This document shows positions 58,832 through 64,000 of a stretch of DNA of 64,000 nt, one piece after another; positions within the stretch are counted from its first letter, which is position 1, and each line of letters opens with the position of its first letter. Both the position numbers and the translations under genes were made by a program. The stretch spans positions 248,001 through 312,000 of the forward strand of contig NC_092578.1 of the NCBI RefSeq assembly GCF_037975245.1, in the 5' to 3' direction. A model generated the notes under the pieces. It searched no databases. It had not been told where the DNA came from and saw only the letters and a list, made by a program, of their open reading frames with translations. Origin of the DNA: Apostichopus japonicus. Taxonomy: Eukaryota; Echinodermata; Holothuroidea; Aspidochirotida; Stichopodidae.

Positions 58832-61800
58832 CTAGGAAAGTGAGTAAACGATAGATGTAATAATGTGATAGTTGTAACAATATGATAGTTGTGACAATAT
58901 GATAGTTGTAACAATATGATAGACAGACAGACAGACAATTATAGATAGTTGTAGATAGATAGATAGTTATAGATAGATATAGATAGTTATAGATAGATAG
59001 TTATAGATAGATAGTTGTAGATAGATTTAGATAGTAGTAGATAGTTGTAGATAGATAGATAGTTGTAGATAGATTTAGATAGTTGTAGATAGATATAGAT
59101 AGTTGTAGATAGATAGATAGTTGTAGATAGATATAGATAGTTGTAGATAGATAGTTAGTTGTAGATAGATATAGATAGTTGTAGATAGATAGTTGTAGAT
59201 AGATATAGATAGTTGTAGATAGATGGATAGTTGTAGAGAGATAGTTGTAAATTGACAGACAAAGAGACAGATACATAGGCTTACCAATGAAACCCATACT
59301 CCTCCCAAGCACAAAGAGGGCATTCAGTGTTCCCATCTCCACATACTCTGCTGCTTCTTCACTGTAAGAAATAAAAGATCAATATTTTCACACCTGTCTT
59401 CCAGCCTTTCTCAATATCTTCCACAGAACCTCAGATCATATTTAGTAATCAGATAACTCCTATGAAGATTATGATGTGAATATAGTAATTTGTTCACAAT
59501 TACCTTGTGAAAGCTCCACAGTTCCTCAGCAAGTCTACCATGGCAGCTCCAATGACACCATCCACATTTAATATCAAGTTTGGTTTCTATTCAAGACAGA
59601 AAGTAAAACAAGTATGCTTTCAGTTTTGTTTATGCAGCATCAAAACAACCCATAATGCTGTTAATTTCATCACACAGGCTTTAACTACCCAAACATTTCA
59701 TGCATACTACAATGTTTTACATAGGGTACCATATGTAATAATTGATTTAAATAACAGGAATCAGCAGCATATGCACTCTTTGGTGTTTGTTGTATTAAAT
59801 CTATCAGCAAAGTATTGAACACTAAATTAAGTACTGCTCTCAACAAGCAGAACTCATAAAACCTCTCCAGTGACTCATTATTTAAACTAACAACTATACT
59901 AACACAGAGTAATAAACCTTCACCATGCTTAGCAATGTATATAGCATAAACACCATTCTATAATGTAGATATGCACCTTAACATACTCATAGGTATAGGC
60001 TTTGAGATATTTACCTTAGCTGTTGTGATTTTCTCCACTTTAAGAGCCCAATCTAGCAATGGAGTTGCTGGAAAGTTAGCTTGAGCATACTCCTTCAGAA
60101 TCACCACACGTTTGTCTGGATTGTTCAGCTAGTAGAAGTGAAAACAATAGCGATGATTATGCAATGAATGTTCAGTTGTTTTTGTGCACTGCATAAAATT
60201 AACCATCTTCACTTTTTCAGTGTCTTTGCAATGTTAACAATTCCTTTGAAATATTGTGGAGGAATACTGATAACAAAGAAAGGGAGAAATATCATTAATG
60301 CTGTAGAGTGCATTTAATGAGTAACTACATCCCAGAAAAGTAACATTCATTTAAATTTAAATACTGTATTTACTCCACATTCTTGTGCAATATGAGTGTT
60401 CATATTTATACTTACAGATTTAACTCTATGACCAATTCCCATGATAAGCTTGTGTTCAGCTCTCATCTTATTGACAAATTCCATTGGAATAAGCCCACTG
60501 TCATAAGCCTCTGTGTACTGTTTAGCAGCTCCATCTAATGCCCCTCCAAATCTTTCTCCCTGGAAGAAAATCATTCAATTCCACTCAACTACAATGACAA
60601 TCAACAAAGAAACCAACAAATGCAGGCTCAGCAACAAAATGGAATCAACCAGAAGTGTGTATACATAATATCTGGCAGTGGGAGAAGGGTACCAGCATGC
60701 TGACCTAGCCAAGATATCAGTAGTAGTTAAAACATCAATCTCTAATGGCGTTATTCATTGCAATGACAAAAAAGTCAGCTTTATAAACTTAATGTGATCA
60801 GAACGAACCCACCAAGGTTACAGTCTTGATGCAAGGGGACTTGAGATGGAGAGTGTTTCTGCCCAAGCTCTATTGTGGGTGATGTATACACCCAGACATG
60901 GATAGTATCCAATACTAAATCATTCAGTACTCTTTGTTGAACAAATGTCAACTTACAATAGTCAAGAGTCCTGAACACAAGGATGAGATAAGATCCTTGC
61001 CTGCCCGGGCCGTTACGATGCAGTTGTGGGCCCCAGACACTGCTGGACCATGGTCAGCTGATATGATCAGACACATCTCAAGGAATTTAGTAGCATAGGG
61101 AGGCAATCTGATGGAACAAACATAAGAGTATTCAGGATTACCAGTGATTGGGGGATATAAGAAATTACAATATACAACCCTCTGCTTTATAACAATCCTT
61201 ATTACAACTACCACAGCTAAAATATTCTAAACTCCCTGGGCTAGTTTGACAGTATCTGCAAGCTGGTTCTTAGAGGTACACATAGGACGCCACATAAACC
61301 AGGAGGCCAGAGTTACCTATTATTCATCATTTGTACCATTCTAACTGATTTCAAAATGCACTAATGATCTCCATCTGTAAGCAGAGTCCAATATGCTGAA
61401 ACAGACTTCAATAACAATAATTAACCATCTGTCTGCTTAGTCAGATGTCCACAATAAGAACCAAGCTGGCCACTAAAATAGAAGAACAGACAAAACCATC
61501 ATAGTGAATAAGTGGTACTAATATAACCTACAAAGGCAGGATAATGAGAGGAATAGTCTTATCTCCTCCCCCACCCCCACCACACCCCCCTCCCCCATCC
61601 CAATCCTTCACAGAAAAAATTTAACTCACTGACCCAAGTTAACACAAATTCATAGAAACTGACAAACTGCATTTACAGTAACTGAACAGATAATAAATAC
61701 ATTTCTCTCATTACATGACACTGTTTGTTTGCACTTCTAATATAATATTGTTCTATAAATGAATCAAGCTGAAAACCAACCTTCTCTGGAACCAAAGGAG

Positions 61801-63568
61801 AGACAAGGTACCTCCAATCCCAACATTTTTCTCAAACACATCTGAAATGGGCATACCTCCATAGAGGAGTTCCTGGCCTCTCTCATCCACAATACTTGTC
61901 ATAAATGATGCAGGTTTACGAATTAAGCCAAGTTCCTAACAAGAAGTAAAATATAAAATGGATTATCACTCTCATGACCAGCATAAACAGGTTTAATCAT
62001 TAGCATGTTCAAAGACTACTCTGGACATGAGATGAAGTATACACCTGTAATCTAAGACTTGTTGAAGTATGCTCTGGCCAACTTAAGACAATGAAAAATG
62101 TACTTTACAGGCTGATCTGTGAAAGGAAATCGTTTGCTAACCAGAAAGCATAAATATAGTTAATGCTTTATTGGTAATAAGTTCAAACTGCAAGAAATTA
62201 TAATCTTGTAAATACCTACAATGAAATTTCTACTAGAAACCATAATCTCACATCCCAGTCAGCTTCAAAATGTGGTCTCAAAGTATGCAAATATCCTGTG
62301 CAATCCACACAGTCAAGACAAAAGTACTGTATCAACTGCTATAAGTTGCTTAATGTAGACAGAGTATAGAGGGAGAACTATGGATATAATTAGGATATAC
62401 TGACTTACTATTGCCAAGTTGAAGTCCATTGGTACTGTAGGTGGACTAGAGAGGGAGAACTATGGATATATTGAGGATATATAGACTTACTCTTGCCCAG
62501 TTGAAGTCCATTGGTACTGTAGGTGGACTAGAGAGGGAGAACTATGGATATATTGAGGATATATAGACTTACTATTGCCCAGTTGGAGTCCATTGGTACT
62601 GCAGGTGGACTAGAGAGGGAGAACTATGGATATAATTAGGATATACTGACTTACTATTGCCCAGTTGAAGTCCATTGGTACTGTAGGTGGACTAGAGAGG
62701 GAGAACTATGGATATATTGAGGATATATAGACTTACTCTTGCCCAGTTGAAGTCCATTGGTATTGTAGGTGGACTAGAGAGGGAGAACTATGGATATATT
62801 GAGGATATATAGACTTACTCTTGCCCAGTTGAAGTCCATTGGTACTGTAGGTGGACTAGAGAGGGAGATTTATGGATAAATTGAGGATATATAGACTTAC
62901 TCTTGCCCAGTTGAAGTCCATTGGTACTGTAGGTGGACTAGAGAGGGAGAACTATGGATATAATTATGATATACTGACTTAATCTTACCCAGTTGTAGTC
63001 CATTGGCACTGTAGGTGGACTAGAGAGGGAGAACTATGGATATAATTAGGATATACTGACTTACTATTGCCCAGTTGAAGTCCATTGGTACTGTAGGTGG
63101 ACTAGAGAGGGAGAACTATGGATATAATTAGGATATACTGACTTACTCTTGCCCAGTTGTAGTCCATTGGTACTGTAGGTGGACTAGAGAGGGAGAACTA
63201 TGGATATAATTAGGATATACAGACTTACTCTTGCCCAGTTGAAGTCCATTGGTACTGTAGATGGACTAGAGAGGGAGAACTATGGATACAATAAGGATAT
63301 ACTGACTTAATCTTGCCCAGTTGTAGTCCATTGGTACTGTAGGTGGACTAGAGAGGGAGAACTATGGATATAATTAGGATATACTGACTTACTATTGCCC
63401 AGTTGAAGTCCATTGGTACTGTAGGTGGACTAGAGAGGGAGAACTATGGATATAATTAGGATATACTGACTTACTCTTGCCCAGTTGAAGTCCATTGGTA
63501 CTGTAGGTGGAGGTACCTCAGGCTGAGGGACAATCTTTCCTTCTTCAACAAGCTGATTATAAACCTCA
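58740..63568 (-). CDS. ACLY: ATP-citrate lyase (ACLY), C-terminal eight exons, gene continues off the right edge
   Basis: Coding exons in transcript order: 63568-63475, 61935-61781, 61107-60957, 60559-60416, 60128-60015, 59586-59504, 59361-59285, 58831-58740 (910 nt, about 302 residues). All junctions are GT-AG and phases agree. ACLY is the cytosolic enzyme that makes acetyl-CoA and oxaloacetate from citrate, CoA and ATP. This part is the citrate-synthase-homology (citryl-CoA lyase) domain. Its catalytic residues are present: [13 protein letters not shown] (human His900), [10 protein letters not shown] (His975) and LNVDGVIG (Asp1026). The C-terminus [20 protein letters not shown] and SYILPE ends close to the human one. 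The intron between the first two exons contains an array derived from the first exon's end. The N-terminal ~800 residues are outside the window. Confidence 0.95.
58860..59270. repeat. GATA/GTAGATA microsatellite array in the last ACLY intron
   Basis: Irregular repeats of GATAGTTGTAGATAGATA fill almost all of the intron between 58832 and 59284, beginning shortly after the splice donor of the preceding exon. Confidence 0.93.
59285..59361 (-). CDS. ACLY: ACLY exon (penultimate)
   Basis: Encodes [26 protein letters not shown]. Acceptor TTCTTACAG, donor CATTG|GTAAGC, phase 1. Confidence 0.93.
59504..59586 (-). CDS. ACLY: ACLY exon with catalytic Asp
   Basis: Encodes [20 protein letters not shown] and RNCGAFT; the Asp of NVDG corresponds to human Asp1026. 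Acceptor TTGAATAG, donor CAAG|GTAATT, phase 2. Confidence 0.93.
60015..60128 (-). CDS. ACLY: ACLY exon
   Basis: 38 codons including [38 protein letters not shown]. Acceptor TTCTACTAG, donor TAAG|GTAAAT, phase 0 at both ends. Confidence 0.92.
60416..60559 (-). CDS. ACLY: ACLY exon with catalytic His (GIGHR)
   Basis: 48 codons, [20 protein letters not shown] through [10 protein letters not shown]; its His matches human His975. Acceptor TTTTCTTCCAG, donor AAATCT|GTAAGT. Confidence 0.94.
60957..61107 (-). CDS. ACLY: ACLY exon with catalytic His (ADHG)
   Basis: Encodes [39 protein letters not shown] and [10 protein letters not shown]; the ADHG His matches human His900. Acceptor TTCCATCAG, donor CTATT|GTAAGT. 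Confidence 0.94.
61108..61780 (-). other. ACLY: ACLY intron, nothing notable
   Basis: Single-copy AT-rich intron with a C-rich tract near 61564-61600. Confidence 0.6.
61781..61935 (-). CDS. ACLY: ACLY exon
   Basis: Encodes [39 protein letters not shown] and SLLWFQR. Acceptor TTCTTGTTAG; donor GAAG|GTTGGT is a GT donor with a weak consensus. Phase 2 at the end. Confidence 0.93.
62395..63474 (-). repeat. 82-bp minisatellite derived from the ACLY exon end and splice donor
   Basis: About 13 units. On the minus strand each contains TTCTCCCTCTCTAG, then a 37-nt piece ending with the real exon's last 36 bases (TACAGTACCAATGGACTTCA, ACTGGGCAAGA), then GTAAG. Thus each unit has a pyrimidine-AG acceptor-like site, an exon fragment ([11 protein letters not shown] in frame) and a donor. 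The array abuts the true exon at 63475 with its own donor in the same register, so it arose by tandem duplication of that junction. Some units have GTAAG with one change (AATAGTAAG, AAGATTAAG). Confidence 0.95.
63475..63568 (-). CDS. ACLY: ACLY first exon in the window
   Basis: Encodes [20 protein letters not shown] and [11 protein letters not shown], matching the human region [19 protein letters not shown] that links the CoA-ligase part to the citrate-synthase-homology domain. Acceptor TTATTTCCATTAG, donor GCAAGA|GTAAG, phase 0. Upstream exons are beyond the window. Confidence 0.94.
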
Positions 63569-64000
63569 CTAATGGAAATAACAAAATTTACAACATACAA
63601 ATTTAATTAATGAGGCAAACTGAATTGGTACCAATCTCAGTCCCAAGCACAACCATTGGAGAACGCATTAGAATGCTTGGCAGAATTTGCACTATAAAAA
63701 TGTATTTATAAATATTATTATTATTATTTCTAGGACATAGAAACCCTTCAAGTGATGGACAAGGAAGCCATTAGCTGATCTCAATGTTTTTAAATTTAAC
63801 ATCCATTAATGTCGCAATGAGATATCGGAGGAAACATTAAACAATAGCCAATCTCTTTGACTATGCATTTTATATATCTCCTTTATAGAAGGCATCAACT
63901 CAACACAGCTAACATATTTAGCACAACACAAAGCAGTGTCAAAGGTCTTTACGACAGTCTAATCATGACACCTTATGTTGTAGCATGTTTTACAATGTCA
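63569..64000 (-). other. ACLY: ACLY intron at the window edge
   Basis: No exon matching the preceding ACLY segment is seen before position 64000. A TTATTA microsatellite lies near 63715-63730. Confidence 0.6.

Overview
This window is nuclear DNA from an animal, most likely a marine invertebrate deuterostome. An echinoderm is my best guess, but the sequence does not prove it. The evidence is split genes with GT-AG introns, vertebrate-like protein families (GTDC1, PHOSPHO, ATP-citrate lyase), a TPR-TIR immune-type protein, a CR1-like LINE, several hAT-type MITEs, and a foldback element resembling sea urchin TU elements. Intergenic DNA is AT-rich and packed with minisatellites and poly-G/C runs.

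Layout. 1-7.2 kb: no convincing gene. It holds a tRNA-derived SINE-like sequence, a 50-bp minisatellite, and two MITEs with clear ends (one mariner-like, one hAT-like). 10.0-10.8 kb (+): a HAD phosphatase of the PHOSPHO1/PHOSPHO2 family in one coding exon. 12.1-12.9 kb: a ~90-bp tandem array. 15.3-16.1 kb: a ~400-bp tandem duplication. 17.8-32.9 kb (+): a complete eight-exon GTDC1 (tRNA-queuosine mannosyltransferase) gene of 479 codons, whose large introns are filled by several unrelated minisatellites. 34.9-37.2 kb: a 32-bp satellite split by a hAT-like MITE. 40.3-41.1 kb: an 861-bp foldback element with an 8-bp target duplication. 42.9-44.3 kb: a ~39-bp array. 47.0-48.0 kb: another hAT-like element with a second element nested inside. 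50.4-52.3 kb (+): a TPR-TIR protein. 53.1-56.3 kb (-): a 5'-truncated LINE with uninterrupted endonuclease and reverse transcriptase. 58.7-63.6 kb (-): the last eight exons of ATP-citrate lyase (ACLY); the gene continues beyond the right edge.

The most unusual signal is that two minisatellites grew out of exon-intron junctions of unrelated genes. In GTDC1 intron 2 a 31-bp unit, repeated for about 3.9 kb, carries the exon-2 end and its CAG|GTAAGA splice donor. In the ACLY intron an 82-bp unit, repeated about 13 times, carries the last ~36 coding bases of the preceding exon, its donor, and an upstream pyrimidine-AG acceptor-like site, so each copy looks like a decoy 37-nt microexon. The genes have no evident shared pathway. 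All exon joins were made by hand from reading frame, splice consensus and recalled family sequence; no alignment was run.
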